A stretch of DNA of 64,000 nt from NCBI RefSeq assembly GCF_026212465.1, contig NC_080053.1, positions 6,062,156 through 6,126,155 on the forward strand, read 5' to 3'. The first letter of the stretch is position 1; each line of letters begins with the position of its first letter. The translations under genes and the position numbers were made by a program. This DNA comes from Amaranthus tricolor (Eukaryota > Streptophyta > Magnoliopsida > Caryophyllales > Amaranthaceae). Below, piece after piece: positions 35,901-47,423 of the stretch. A model generated the notes under the pieces. It worked only from the letters and a program-made list of their open reading frames with translations. It had not been told where the DNA came from and made no database searches.

Positions 35901-38900
35901 TAGTATACTATATATAAATAACAGAATAGTAATATAGCATTAAAAGTGCAAAAAATTGTATAGAAGTCTAAGATCCACCTGACGTGGATGAAAAAGACCA
36001 AAAAAAGGGAAACTGATACCCTTTAAACAAGGAAAAACCATGAACAAAAAAATAATAAAAGAAAATGTAAAAATAGTGCCAAAATAAAAAAACAATCGAA
36101 TTGCTTTAACTAACAGAAATGTGAAAAGGTAGAATCAAAGAAGAGTATTGAAAATGGAATTGTGTTCCAAATCTATGGCGACACAGAGGAATGGATGGAA
36201 TTCATTCCATTTCATAAATTTGCATAAATGGGAACAATAATTAAAATATACCCAATTTGTTAGAATGGACAAAATTAAACCGAATGGGTAAAACATAATG
36301 ATCAACAAAAAAATATTGCAAAAATCACCAAACAATAGATAGATATATGGTGTCATACAAAATTTTCCCAACAATCCAACACAAACGGCAACTAATACCA
36401 CTTAAGGAGCAAACATGGTGAAAACCGTCACTAACAACATGATCTATTCTGTTGAAATAGAACAATTAAAAGCCAAAACTGAAGAAATCACCTGGTTCTA
36501 TTGCACATAAGAAAGTTGGAGAAGAGCGGTTAGACCTTCTAGATTAATATGTATTTTGTATGAGTAACCCTAAATGTTCTCGCTCCAATATCTATTAATA
36601 ATAGGATGATCGGAGGAAACAAAATATGTATAACCTAGGGATCATAACTGTTATATATAATATTAACCAATGACTATTATAAAGCCCATCTTGGAATACG
36701 ATCATAAAATAAGCACAAATTTGTGTGAGAGACGGTCTCTTTGAGAGACCATTTTTAATTAGGCCAGTTCATTATATTTTTTTGAAATATTGTAAGTAGA
36801 CATTTAAGTAAGTAGGCATTAAAGATATGATAAGTAGGCATTAGAAATAGGATAACTAAGCATTAAGTTTTAATGGATTGGGCCTGAGAGGCGTCTCTCA
36901 AAGAGACCTTCTCTCAATAGACTATCTGTAAAATAAGTCTATACATTTAACGTCCAAAACTTATTAATACATTAATTCTAAATCATTTAACTTTATTTTG
37001 ATCACTTTAAGTTGGACATAAGGATAACTTTTAATAATAATGACACCCTAACGTAGGACTATGATACAGTCTGTGTGGCATGCATGCTTGTGATCTTTAG
37101 GGCCTTTGATGTGGTGTTTTCTTTAAAGCTTGTCAATCTATCTTCTCGTTCATTTGTAGTCATTCTCTACTTACTCTAGTTGTGGCGTTCAATATCAACT
37201 TAGAATACTTATGTCCCTCCACGTTCAGATGGGCATTTTAGGGTCTGGGTCGGGTTAGGACCCCGACCCTTACACCCTTACCCTGACCCTTTTACAGTTG
37301 GGTCTTTAATCTTAAGGGTCTAGAAAAGTGGACCTGAACTGGAATCCTAATCAAAGATCTAGACCCTAATCTCATGGGTCTAGAAAATTGGACCCGCGCT
37401 CAAATTTACAAGCTCTGAGATGGATGTCCCATAATCAAGAAAAAAATATTTTCATAAGTGGATTTTAAGGGTCCATTATCTAGTCCTTTTAAAAATCTGT
37501 TGGACCTGAACCCTTCAATTTTCTTTTTCGACTCGGACCTGGACCCTTAAAAAATGGTAGTGTCCAACAAGGTCCGGGTTGGGTCATGGACCCTTGCCAA
37601 TCCCTACTAACACATTACACTTTCCTCTTCTCCATATGAAACATCAAAAAATTTTCAAAACATACCTTAAAAACACTACCCATCTCATTAACACATTCTT
37701 TGCTTCATCTTTCAGTCCGTTGAAATCATTTTCCCTTGTCTGTTCCCTTGGGTCAGAAGCAAGCTTTTCAAATCTAACTTTCTACTTATAGGGCATCATA
37801 TGTCTTACAATAACTGAATTTAAAATGCCTAATCTTAAGCTCATGTGTTTACCAGTTGCTGTGTACCCAAGTTCCCATGTAACTCTTTCAAGAATTTTGA
37901 CAGAATATTTAATGTTTTTGAATTTACAAAATACGTTCATGAGGCATGTGCCGTTGCTTAAATGTTGTCTGATTTTGGAATCTGGATGTTGAAATCTATT
38001 CACATTTTGTTCAGGGAGTGTCCACTAGACTTGAAAGAGGCCATATCTAGTATCTGTTTCGCTGCACCAAGATGTGCAGACTTGCCTGAGTTGCTGCAAG
38101 TTCAATTGTCCTTTGTTTCCAAATATGGGAGAGAGTTCGTAGCTGCTGCTACAGAACTTATGCCAGATAGTGGTGTTAACCGACAGGTTGCTTTTTGATT
38201 CTTTTTTGTGATATCAATGGATGATGTTATGTTGTCTTCATGTTCTAGTATCTTGATTACTGCTTTACTATTTATGCAGTTGGTTGAGCTGTTGTCTGTT
38301 CGTGCTCCATCCCCTGAAAAGAAATTGAAGTTGTTGAAAGAAATTGCTGAAGAGCATGAATTAGAATGGGATCCATCTCCTTCTGAATCAGAACTTTTTA
38401 AGTCTCATGAAGATTTACTGGTGAATATTACTCTTTCACAGCTCTACGGAAACTCTCTCTTTCTCCTTTTTAATTTATGCTTGTTTTCTCCACAGAATGG
38501 ACCAAAGCAATTTCTGAGTGGAACTAAAGTCCCACTTCCTAAGGAAAAGCATGATGAAACATTGCAGTCTACTTCACTTCGAGTTGCTGATGAGCATTCT
38601 GATTCTGAAGAAAGCTTAGATCATTTAGACTTTCCTGAAGTTCCCAAGGTATCATTGAGGCCTAGTGCCAATGCCCCTCCACCGCAGCAAAGTGCGACAG
38701 ATTTTTCCCAATTTCAACAGTCTGACATTGATCCTGAGGACAAACTACAATCTGTCAACTATGAATTGCCCAAGTCTTCAGCTGATGCTCCTGGGGAGAT
38801 CAAACAGTTTTTGCCGTTTATTTCGCCTCCATCCTCATTTTCAGCAGCTGCACTTACTGTAAAAGAAAGCGCTCAATCACCTCCTGCTTCTGTATTGGAA

Positions 38901-39527
38901 AGCAGCCAATCTTCACCTCCTGTAGAAGATAGAAGTCAATCTCTGTATTCTTATGTAAAAGAAAAGACTGAATCTCCACCTTTTCCAAAGATTGATTCAG
39001 ACTTGGATTTGCACGATGTATTGGCTGCTGCAAAAGCTGCTGCTGATTCTGCTGAACGTGCTGCTGCAGCTGCTCGCTCAGCAGCTAGTCTTGCTGAAAT
39101 CAGAATTTCTGAACTTTCCAAGGGCAAGAGTGGTGGCATCCAATCCCCTGATAAAGATGCTGAGAACCCATTTTATGCTACTAATGAGAAGCTACCTGTG
39201 ACAGAAAAAGTACAACTGGATTGCAGAAATGCTTCAAATGACAATGATGTTTCGAGTTCTTGGACCCCAATAGAACACTTTGAAAATGACCAAAAACCAA
39301 ATGGTTCAACACATGCTACTAATGGTGAAAATAGATCAGAGTTGGATACCTTTACTACTGGAGAGCATGCTCCTAAAGAAGAGCTCCCATTTCATCAGCC
39401 TCAAAGGATTCCATCAATGGATGAAGATCCAGAATTTTCGTATCCGAACCTGTTCTCTTCACATACTGGAAATATGTTCTCCAGGTCGTTTTCTACCGAC
39501 AATCCTCAACCGGGGCATGGATCATAA
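29980..39527 (+). CDS. ISTL: IST1-like protein (ESCRT-III-associated regulator of Vps4), 544 aa
   Basis: Cytosolic and endosomal protein of the IST1 family, which binds ESCRT-III and Vps4/SKD1 in multivesicular-body sorting. Coding exons are 29980-30032, 30465-30597, 30712-30815, 38015-38186, 38280-38420 and 38496-39527. Phases agree and the total is 545 codons with TAA. Residues 1-180 form the IST1 helical domain: [70 protein letters not shown] and [19 protein letters not shown], ending in [10 protein letters not shown] and EWDP. The rest is low-complexity, Ser/Pro-rich, with an Ala-rich helix ([20 protein letters not shown], about 374-410) seen in plant IST1-like proteins. Intron 3 is 7.2 kb. 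The first Met is at 29980, with a second two codons on. Confidence 0.93.
31811..32073. mobile_element. Stowaway MITE
   Basis: TA|CTCCCTTCTATTCATC on the left and AAATAGGAGGGAG|TA on the right give inverted CTCCCTYCTATT ends with a TA target duplication, the Tc1/mariner Stowaway signature. 263 bp, non-coding. Confidence 0.9.
32080..34260 (-). pseudogene. Decayed Ty3/gypsy pol (protease, reverse transcriptase, integrase)
   Basis: In order on the minus strand: protease around 34245-34045 ([15 protein letters not shown], then [10 protein letters not shown], with Leu between Asp and Gly where Ser/Thr is usual); a linker at 33795-33595; the start of reverse transcriptase at 33520-33260 ([32 protein letters not shown]) and its palm at 33190-32879, where the usual FFDDILIYS is read as YHIMIYS, so the catalytic Asp pair is gone. 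An integrase-region piece is at 32678-32439 ([23 protein letters not shown]). Frames change often. The protease phrase VVGITNPKT is shared with the element at 62.1 kb, so the two are related. Confidence 0.8.
33778..33928. repeat. Three tandem 52-bp units
   Basis: Units begin GTTTCCTAATTCTATCACC at 33778, 33830 and 33882. The last two differ at few bases. They lie inside the gypsy remnant and arose by local duplication of one stretch of its coding sequence. Confidence 0.9.
34261..35104. other. AT-rich intron sequence
   Basis: No coding potential. A G/C-richer patch at about 34,480-34,600 with GCGCCTAGAC and TGCCTTGTGC words resembles the subterminal sequence of the element at 13,245-14,327 and may be a fragment of its family. 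Confidence 0.35.
35113..35786. mobile_element. Non-autonomous hAT element, 674 bp
   Basis: Ends TAGAGATGGCC and GGTATAGATGG-like in inverted orientation (right end CCATCTCTA). Flanks are CTTTGGTG (35105-35112) and CATTGGTG (35787-35794), an 8-bp hAT duplication with one change. Subterminal GGGTCTAGGACC/TAGACCC repeats are typical of plant hAT MITEs starting TAGRGATGG. No transposase. Confidence 0.8.
36723..36918. mobile_element. GTCTCT-end MITE, copy 1
   Basis: The left end GAGAGACGGTCTCTTTGAGA pairs with the right end, whose reverse complement is GAGAAGGTCTCTTTGAGA. About 27-bp inverted ends, total about 196 bp. Related copies lie at 49.76-49.88 and 54.30-54.94 kb. No protein; superfamily not assigned. 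Confidence 0.75.
37226..37606. mobile_element. Second hAT-like MITE, 381 bp
   Basis: Ends CAGATGGGCATTTTAGGGTC and, reverse-complemented on the right, TAGGGATTGGCAAGGGTCC. The interior repeats GGGTCTAGA/GGACCC words, as in the element at 35,113. Target duplication not clear. It lies about 400 bp before exon 4 of the IST1-like gene. Confidence 0.6.
38421..38495 (+). other. 75-nt stop-free intron (possible exitron) of the IST1-like gene
   Basis: Donor ACTG|GTGAAT and acceptor CTCCACAG|AATG. Its length is 25 codons and it contains no in-frame stop, so retention would add 25 residues without a frameshift. T-rich sequence near its 3' end supports real splicing. Without it the conserved ...HEDLL joins NGPKQF. 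Confidence 0.7.
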
Positions 39528-40230
39528 ATGGACGTAAATGAGAATTTCACCCTTGCGTAACCTTTGGGCTTTGCCTTATTACAAGCATACATGATTTTGC
39601 ATTTTTCCCTACATTCCCTCATGTTTCTTTTAATTGATAATGTGTAAAGTAAATTTGTGATGACTACTAATTGTTATTTGAAGATTTGTGTTGGTTATGC
39701 AATGACAGCCTGGAGTGAGAAAGTTCTGTGGCACAGTGGCAGGCTGATAAGAATGTAAATTTTTTAAGCTGACTGTCAATACTTGTATGCTGTTTCTAAT
39801 AATAATTGTCGGGATTGGAAAATGGAAGCTAGGCCTATACTAGTTTGATATCGTTGCGTACATTCATTGCCGGTGTAGGCTTGTAGCTAGTCGTATGAAG
39901 ATGAACATGTGGGGCGACACTAGCACACACGAGATGATGGTTCTGTGGCCTGCATCTTTTTTATCATTCTCAATTCTTTGTTTATCAAGGCCTTTAGACA
40001 GTCTTTTTTATCATTCAGTTCATTTTGAATGAAAATCTGATGAAGTACATAAAATGACGGACTAATGAACTAGCTATTAGTAGGAACAAAATTCCGTCAG
40101 AATGTGACCTGTTACATTTATTAACTCAACTTTTTTTTGTTGTTATTTTATTGGATAATAATTACCAATTAGAGTTTAAAAAAACATTACTGACAGTGTT
40201 TAGACTAGAATTTAGTAAACTTAACCCAAC
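39528..40230. other. 3' UTR of the IST1-like gene and flank
   Basis: The sequence to about 39,800 follows the TAA stop and contains AATAATAA near 39,798, a possible polyadenylation signal. The rest is AT-rich without features. Confidence 0.45.
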
Positions 40231-40239
40231 AAAATTCGA

Positions 40240-40728
40240 AAATTTGAAACATATAACCAAAAAAGTATTAAAAAATCGAATAATAGGCAACTTTTGAAAA
40301 TATTTTTCAAAGTAAGCACTTTTTACACGAAGTTGTGGTCAGGATAAGTTCGTTGTTAATAACAGCGGGCAAATAATAAAAGGTCAAATTCAGTCAAACA
40401 ATGGGCCACTATTATTAACAGCGGGCGGCAGTTTACACAGAATTTTACTAGTCAACATTCGCCCGCTATTAATAACAGCGGCTCATTGTTGACTGACTTC
40501 CACTTTATTTTTGAACAAATCCTCCATTGTTTGACTTTTGATTGATAACAGCAGCCCATTACTGAGCTGACTTTTTTTGACTCAGTGTAGTAATGGATCG
40601 TTGTTATTAAGTGCGAACATTACCAAGGCACAGGTTTAGATAAAAACTGCTTATTTTGGGAATATTTTCAAAAGTTGCCTATTATTCGACATTTTTATAA
40701 TTTTTTTGATTATTTGTTTCAAATTTTC
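40240..40728. mobile_element. Mutator-type MITE, 489 bp, with exact 9-bp duplication
   Basis: The left end GAAAATTTGAAACATATAA and the right end CAAATTTTC are inverted and pair over about 90 bp, including CGAATAATAGGCAACTTTTG. Both sides carry ACAAAATTC (40231-40239 and 40729-40737), a perfect 9-bp target duplication. The interior has several AATAACAGCG-type palindromes. The ends match those of the 4.7 kb Mutator-like element. Confidence 0.9.
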
Positions 40729-40737
40729 ACAAAATTC

Positions 40738-41563
40738 AAGGGAACTCGGGTATATAAATATGTATTCCATTATCCTACTAATTTTACATCATTTTGAATT
40801 ACAATGTAAGTTTTATTTCCTCTTAAAAATTGATTATTTTGTGGTCTTAGAGCATCCTCACTCTTACTCATAGCCTAAACAAAAGGTCATCCCACTATTT
40901 CATAACTTTTTTCTCTCTTAAAAGTTCATCTTTCAAACTAGTAATATTAACAAGGGAAATAATATATGGTAATAAAGAGGTTTGGCAAAACGCGAGTGAT
41001 ATTACTTTTTTATGATTTTTCCACATAGTAGCAACATGGTTTCAAATTAATTAAAACTGTAGCAAATTCCGTTTAAAACTAAATAATTCGTTAACTTTTA
41101 TTATTTTTCAGGTAATTTCTTTTTGTTCGGTTTTTGTGATTAAAATTTTTTTTATAAAAATAAAAACTCCATGTCAACAGGCAACATTGATTTGTACAAG
41201 GGCTTATCCCAATGTTTTGTGAGGCATACTTAGTTGTTTCATTGATTTCCAAAGTGTAATCTTTTCTCTAGTATATATGAATATCCGCTGGGGCCATTGG
41301 TATATATGAATATCAGTTCTGGGGAGTGTTATAAAATGAGATATCTGATAAACGGGAATTGTATAAGAATATGTATATGAATAATAACTGTTGGATAGAA
41401 TCCTCGATTGTTGAGTGGCTTGTTGTACATAAACAGAGAAATAATTTTGCCATAAATGTTCCTTTTAAGATGAATAACACGTAACAAGGTTGCAATCCAT
41501 GTTAACTATGACTCTATGAGTCTCCTATAAGATGGTCTAAGCAATGCGACTGACTTAGGCCCA
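40738..41563. other. AT-rich intergenic DNA
   Basis: No gene is recognised. A short stretch at about 41,020-41,110 (TTTTCCACATAGTAGCAACA, AAATTCCGTTTAAAAC) resembles the motif repeated at 56.9-57.1 kb, so a shared dispersed repeat is likely. Confidence 0.4.
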
Positions 41564-41684
41564 ATAAATATTGAAAACTTTGAATGAATTAAGCAAAAAC
41601 TTATAAAAAAAATAAAAAAATAAGCAATGTTTTAAAATATTTTCCAAAATAAATACTTTTGTCCCAGAGTAGAGGTTTGGGTTT

Positions 41685-42432
41685 TGTTATGAATGGTATG
41701 TGTGACTTGAGTGCACATTTAAAAGGTAGTTTCATGTGTATGACTCTTGGTTTGTGGAATCCAAAAGGGTGTAATTATGTGGAGAGTTTTCATGAGGAAT
41801 TATGAGTGTTAATAAAGATTAATGAAAAAGTAGAAAGGACTTGATTTTATGGTAGCTCGATTAGAATTCTGACAGAGGAAGCAGAGAGGTCGCTCGACCT
41901 ACCCGCTCGACCGAGCAAGCCATATTGGTAGGTCGAGCGGTCAGACAGAATGCTCTAGAATGTAGCTGATACTCGCTCGACCGAGCGAGCTCCCTGTTCC
42001 GATCGAGCGGATCCTCTGATGTGCATGGGATGCTGTTTTTCAACCTTTCAAGTCCTTGGAGTTATTTCATATTATTCATTACTCTATATTAACTATGTAT
42101 TCAAGTGAGCTATTGATATTCATGTAACTAGTACTATATATAGAGCTCTCATACTCACACATCAAACACATCAAACACAGCCCCTAAGCCAAACACATAG
42201 CCTTTTGTTTTTATCTCTTACTCAATTGTAATTCTTCATAGAGAAGTGTTGTTTATACTCATTCTTGATATAACATAAACAAAAACTACACACCACGGAG
42301 GACGTAGCCATCATTGGGTGAACCTCCTTAAATCCTTGTGTCTTTTTGATTAATTTACATTGTCAAACGTTGTTTTGTTCATTGTTGTTTGTATCGCTCT
42401 TAGCATCGTAACGATTTTGGCAAACGTTTTCA
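41685..42432 (+). mobile_element. Solo LTR, 748 bp, with GCTCGACC palindromes
   Basis: TG...CA ends (TGTTATGAATGG, AACGTTTTCA) are flanked by GGTTT at 41680-41684 and 42433-42437. A TATA-like ACTATATATAGAGC is at about 42,132, followed by a leader-like region, so it reads as a plus-oriented promoter LTR. Between 41,890 and 42,010 there are five GCTCGACC/GGTCGAGC-type words in both orientations. Confidence 0.85.
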
Positions 42433-42438
42433 GGTTTT

Positions 42439-42725
42439 CGCTGTTACTAACAGCAAACAAAGAGGGCTGGTAAAAAAATCAAGTTCATTATTCGCTGTTA
42501 GTAATAGCGAACAAAGATTTTGATGTTTTTTTACCAGGTTTTGTAGTAATCGCGAACAAAGAAGACCTGGTTAAACAAGGTCAAGCCTTTGTTCGCTGTT
42601 AGTAACAGCGAACAAAGGTTTGACCGTGTTTGACCAGGTAAAATCTTTGTTCGCTGTTACTAACAGCGAACAAAGAACTTGACTTTTTTTTGACCCGCCT
42701 TCTTTATTCGCTGTTAGTAACAGCG
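42439..42725. repeat. Array of quasi-palindromes at roughly 45-58 bp spacing
   Basis: CGCTGTTA-S-TAACAGCG or close variants start at 42439, 42493, about 42538 (degenerate), 42594, 42652 and 42709. Most are embedded in a longer dyad with TTTGTTC before and GAACAAAG after. The central base is G or C. Spacers are unlike each other. This is the terminal region of the Mutator-type MITE. Confidence 0.85.
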
Positions 42726-43295
42726 AACAACCCAAACCTCAGCTTTGGGAAAAAAAGTACTTACTTTGGGAAATATGTTAAAACATTGCTTATTATTTGA
42801 CTTTTTTATACTCTCTTCGTTCTTTTATGTTTTTCCACCTTACTATAACGGGTAGTTCCATATGTTTGTCCACTTTAAAATATTTTCTATTTTTGGAAAT
42901 CTTTTTTCCCTAATATACCCTCATAACCCCTCCCATTTTTCTCATTACACATGGTATATTCACTCTCTCTCCCTTATTTCTCTCGTATGAACCGCCCCCT
43001 TCATTATTACCCTTCAATTGTCGTGTCTCTCTGATATCTCTTTTCCTCGCCCTCTCTCTTCAAACTTGCCATTTTCATGGCTTTTTTAAACCATTGCTCC
43101 CTGTTCATCCCTTAACTTTAGTTCATTTTTATTGAACTAAAATAAAGATCAGCTTTTTCTCTACATTTCGAGGTAAGTTTCATAATTTTTGGCCCTAATC
43201 TCCAAAATCAGCCTCCTGTTCTTCAACCGCCATTGACGTTTCTTCAAAGCTTTGTTAATTTGGTGTATTATTCTTGAAGCTTTAATTTTTTTGAG

Positions 43296-43690
43296 ATGGA
43301 AAACAACGAATCTAAGAGTGATTCTTCAATTCCTTCGTTTCTTAACGATGGTCTCTGTGATTACGGAGAATTTTGTTCTTATTCCTTTCATGGGCTTCAC
43401 ATTCGTATTCAAATGAAATTTTAAGGTGGTTCAAAAAGGATCTTGAGGCATATCACAATTCCCTTGAAGATGATGCTACATCAATTCATCATGAATCTCC
43501 ACCTTCTTTACCTGTTGTTGAAGAGGAACCTCCACGAACAATTGTTGAATGGCTGTTTGATTCTCCATCTAAATTAAATTCTTTAAGTTCACCAAATGTG
43601 AAAGAAGATCAACTCAATTTGGTTGTCCCTTACACTCCTGAAGATGTTATTGCTTCTAGGGCTAAAACAAACCCTAAAAAACCTATTTGA
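43296..43690 (+). pseudogene. Unknown reading frame inside the mariner element
   Basis: Not recognised. It starts MENNESKSDSSIPSFLNDG and, after a frame change near 43,370-43,430, continues RWFKKDLEAYHNSLEDD, SLPVVEEEPPRTIVEWLF and VPYTPEDVIASRAKTNPKKP to a TGA. It is acidic, Ser/Pro-rich and opposite in direction to the transposase. Codon composition looks coding rather than random. It could be an accessory frame of this mariner family or a captured host fragment. Confidence 0.45.
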
Positions 43691-44174
43691 TGTTTGTAAG
43701 GCTGTTCTGATTTTCATTTTTTAGAATTATACTTGACATTTTGGTGCTGGTTTTTGTGTTCATGTTTGCTGTTGGTTTATGTTCATCTTTTATTTATGTT
43801 TTCTGAAATGTGTTGATGTTTTGTTCTTCTGTTTTATGTTTTCTGAAATTTCTTAATGCCCTATGATGTCAATTTTGTTGGGGATTATTGGCCTCTAATT
43901 TCTGAAAAAATAACTTTAATTACTTAGTTGAGTAGCATTTGTTAAACCTAAACACATCAATTGATTTTCTATTCATGTTTAGTAGCTTTATTTGTTGATG
44001 AACAATTATAATTTGAGTGGATTTACAACCTCTATGATGAATCAGGGGACTTTTTTCTAAAATAATGTAAAATAATAAAGTTACTTAGCAAAAATATGAA
44101 CTTCAATCATTGATATGGATTGTGGTTGACACTTTGTTACTCCTAAGTTTTTAAAGCCACGTTTTTAATTCTGA

Positions 44175-46769
44175 TCAAAACAAAAATGAAACTGAGGAGC
44201 TGTGGTTTTTATCATCCTTGAGTTTTTTCAATTGCTTCATCGTATGCGTGATGAATGATTTGTGAATTTTGTGCAGCATCCTCATTCTCTGTTTGGGTTT
44301 GTTGCTGATCTCTGTTTGGGTCGAGAAAATCAACAACTTCGCTAACCAGTTGTGTTGGAATTCTTGAATCCTTAACCTTCTATTATCTTCTTGTACTTTC
44401 TTCCCAAAGTGCGATTGTATGTAGTCATTACACCCCATAACCTTTAGAATCTCATTTAAATGGTGTTGTAATGAGATCTACACATTAGTTAAGGTCTTTG
44501 GATGTAACTCTCCGAATGCATCTTCAACTGTTGTTATTAATTCTGTCATGTTTTTGGGCATCTTTTATGCATTAGTGATTGTATGCTCCTAAAGAAACCC
44601 AAATCAAGAATGTTACAATCCGGATTGTTTGGAGGTTGTTGTGTGAGAATGAATGTTAAACCCCCTTGCCTATTGTGTTGTTGCCAAATTGGATCATTGA
44701 AGACTTAACTCTCTTAAATGATAATAATTCAAAACACATATTAATTAAACAAATAAATTAAGTAATTATATTTAGTTGTTTAAGTTGGTCCAAAATCATA
44801 TTAAATATAAAGTGAATAATTGATATATCTTTTTTAAGTCCGAAATATTAAAATACGTTTAAATGACTTAAGTTTATCTTAAGGTTGAAGTTATAAGTTT
44901 TGAAATAAGTTTAAATGCCTTTAAGATAATTATGTTTAAGATAAGGTTATTTTCGTAATTATATTTGAAATATTTTAATAGGTCAAGGTTTATTAAAATT
45001 AACTTTAAAATATTTTAATAGGTCAAAATATATTGAAATTAAGTTTGAATTAAAAAAAAGTATATTTGAATATTTGAATATATTATTATACGTTTTATTT
45101 TTAACGTTTGAATATATTATGTTATTTGAATTTGAAATGTGTGTTTAAGATATTTAGATGATTAAATGTTAAAGTACAAGCTACACACGTTTTATTATTA
45201 TAGTACACGGTTAATATTTGAATTTAAATAAGTTGTTAAACTACGCTAATTAAAGAGTTTCCTATAAATAAGATGATGGTTTAAATTGATACTAAAAATA
45301 GGAAAAGACAATTTAAATTAATGCTAAAAATAGGAATTAATTTTGAATATTATTTTACACGTTATATTATCTGGTTTTTGCTAAGTATTCTATACCTTAT
45401 ATGAATTTAAATAAGAACGTGTTGAGAGAAGATAGAGAGATCTTCTTGTTTGTCTTAAAGTCGATTAATAAAAGGCGTTGAATCCTACGAGTGAAAAAGA
45501 ACCCATAGGCGGGGAGTAGGTTGTTTAGAACCGAACCTCGTTAACATATCGTGTGTTATTCTTTAAGTTTATTTTCCGCACATACGTTATAGTACTGCAA
45601 ATCGACCTAAAACTGTCTCAGAAAACAGTTTTGAATGGTCACTCAATCTCTTGAGATATTCTTCCAGACAAAAATTTTAAACGCCCATACTTTCTATTAA
45701 TTCACCACCCCACTCTAGAGAATTCGACCTTCTATCAACTTTCAATCATCATTTGTGATATGAACTCTTACATTATCTTGTTGAATAAAAATAATGGAAG
45801 GACCTTCACTTGGCCATTTTCTTAGTATAGCTGGAATGAGTTGTTGTATAAGCATACTCCTATATACCTCTTGAGTAACTGACTCGTTCGGTTTGATCTC
45901 TATTGACCCCCTTGGTCGATTTTTTGAGTCTCTTTGTGCTGCCACCATATTGATGAAAGGGAAAATTCCAATTTTCTCATCAAATGTACATTGGCCATAT
46001 CGATTCCATCTAGGCCTTGCTACCACCCCTAAGAACATGGCCTTAGGTATGAATTTTGATGACTTCGCTGCCCTATACGGGACCTTTTCTTTGTGTGTTA
46101 AATAAACCCTTTGCGTTTTCTTGGTTAAATAAAACCATTTCTCGTCGATGTGAATAAAATCGTACATGGATTTGTATATTAGGTGTCTTTAAATGGTGTT
46201 TTCTTGGATAAGGCTCAAAATCCACTCCACCCTTCTTATTTTGTTGACATCGGTTAAAGCGGGGTATAATGGATTTGAATGTGCATTTATCTCGCCTTTT
46301 TTTATCAACCTCCAAACTGTTGACGTTGCCAAGTCTAAACATGTTGCCACATCTCTAATGCAAGTACGTTTTTGTTTGGTGGTACCACCACTCTTTTTCT
46401 TACACAGTTTTTGTACTTCGATTCTACAACGTATGGCTTGTTTGCTTCTTTGGTTTGAATTGCTCGTTTCCATAAATTTTTTATGGTTCTATGATGATAA
46501 CCGTATTTTTGAGCAATCCGTTTGAATGTACCATGAGGAAGTGAGTCACTAACTTTTAGTGACAACATTTCTTGAAAAATAAGATGCCTTAACAAATTGT
46601 TGAGCCTTGGCTTATGATGATCTTGTTGTTGTGGTTCTTGTTCTTCCATGTTCTGTGGTTCTTCTTCTGATTCTGAACTGGACTCTAGATCATATGCATT
46701 TGATCCAAAGTACCAAGCCCCCTGTTGCTCATCTTCAATTCCTGAAGCCATTGAAGGGCAATGATGCAC
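44175..46769 (-). pseudogene. Mariner transposase gene, split by a solo LTR and frameshifted
   Basis: N-terminal HTH region at 46769-46335 (LRHLIFQEMLSLKVSDSLPH, FKRIAQKYGYHHRTIKNLW), then 46473-46189 (RDVATCLDLATSTVWRLIKK). The catalytic domain is at 46167-45742 with HIDEKWFYL (first Asp) and FIQQDNVRVHI (second Asp). The gene is cut by a solo LTR and resumes at about 44,715-44,175 with NNPDCNILDLGFFRSIQSL (third Asp) and the family C-terminus. All three Asp positions of the plant DD39D triad are present. Frame changes between pieces and the insertion make it inactive. Confidence 0.88.
44698..45748 (+). mobile_element. Solo LTR, 1.05 kb, inside the mariner transposase gene
   Basis: It starts TGAAGACTTAACTC and ends TTTCAATCA. 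ATCAT lies before it and TCAT/ATCAT after it, a duplication of 4-5 bases that shares a base with the LTR end. CCTATAAATAAG at about 45,263 could be a TATA box, with a leader after it, so it reads plus. It separates the second and third catalytic Asp of the transposase. Confidence 0.8.
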
Positions 46770-47211
46770 TGATTTTTTTTTAAGGAACTGTTAAGGCTAT
46801 TATTTTTGAAGAGTTTGTGGACTGTTATTTTTTTATCCTTGTGATCTTCACTTCTGATTTTGATTTTTTGAAGCTATTGATCCGTTGAAGCTACTGATCT
46901 TTGAAGCTTCTGAATTTTGTTTGAGGTACTATGATTTGGTGAAGCAACTGAATTTTATTTGGGTTACTGTTATCAAGTTGCCACTGTTTTTTTGTTGGGT
47001 TACTATGATGAAGCCACTATTTTGATTGTATAATTCTGATGAAGTTGTTGTTTTTATACTCATCATCTTGCTGTTATTGGTAATCAATCATTACTTTCAA
47101 TTAAATTTGTAATCCATGTTTATTGTAATTGCCCAATAGGCTATTGGGTTTATTTTTTTAGATTTTGTATAATTTCCTTATTTTGGATTTACCCTCCAAA
47201 ACTTTCAAAAA

Positions 47212-47381
47212 ATGAAAAGCCCCCTTTGCCACCGAAAAACAAAAATCAGTCATTTGCTGTATAATTCTCTCCAATTTAATGACAATGATTATTGCTTTTT
47301 TTTCTTTATTTAATCTTTAAATAAAATTTTAACATCCGTCTTTTTTTAAAAAAAAAAAAAATAATAATAATAATAATAATA

Positions 47382-47423
<42 letters not shown>

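Larger units (their letters stand above)
30816..38014 (+). other. 7.2 kb intron 3 of the IST1-like gene
   Basis: Bounded by CAAAG|GTTTCT and TTGTTCAG|GGAGTG; it splits an AGG codon. It holds a Stowaway MITE, a decayed Ty3/gypsy pol on the minus strand, two hAT-like elements and a MITE with GTCTCT ends. The 30.8-31.8 kb part and the gaps between the elements show nothing else. The exons on both sides remain in frame, so the gene seems to tolerate the load. Confidence 0.85.

Noticed and set aside
38208..38279. Start codon at 38208 for the long IST1-like frame
   Set aside because: This stretch is intron between two phase-matched exons (donor at 38186/38187, acceptor ending 38279), and the conserved protein begins at 29980.
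42439..42725. CRISPR-like repeat-spacer array
   Set aside because: The repeats are palindromes inside a Mutator-type inverted end in a plant nuclear region; there are no cas genes, and the same motif marks two other transposons.
46193..46525. 110-codon plus-strand frame
   Set aside because: Antisense shadow of the mariner transposase.
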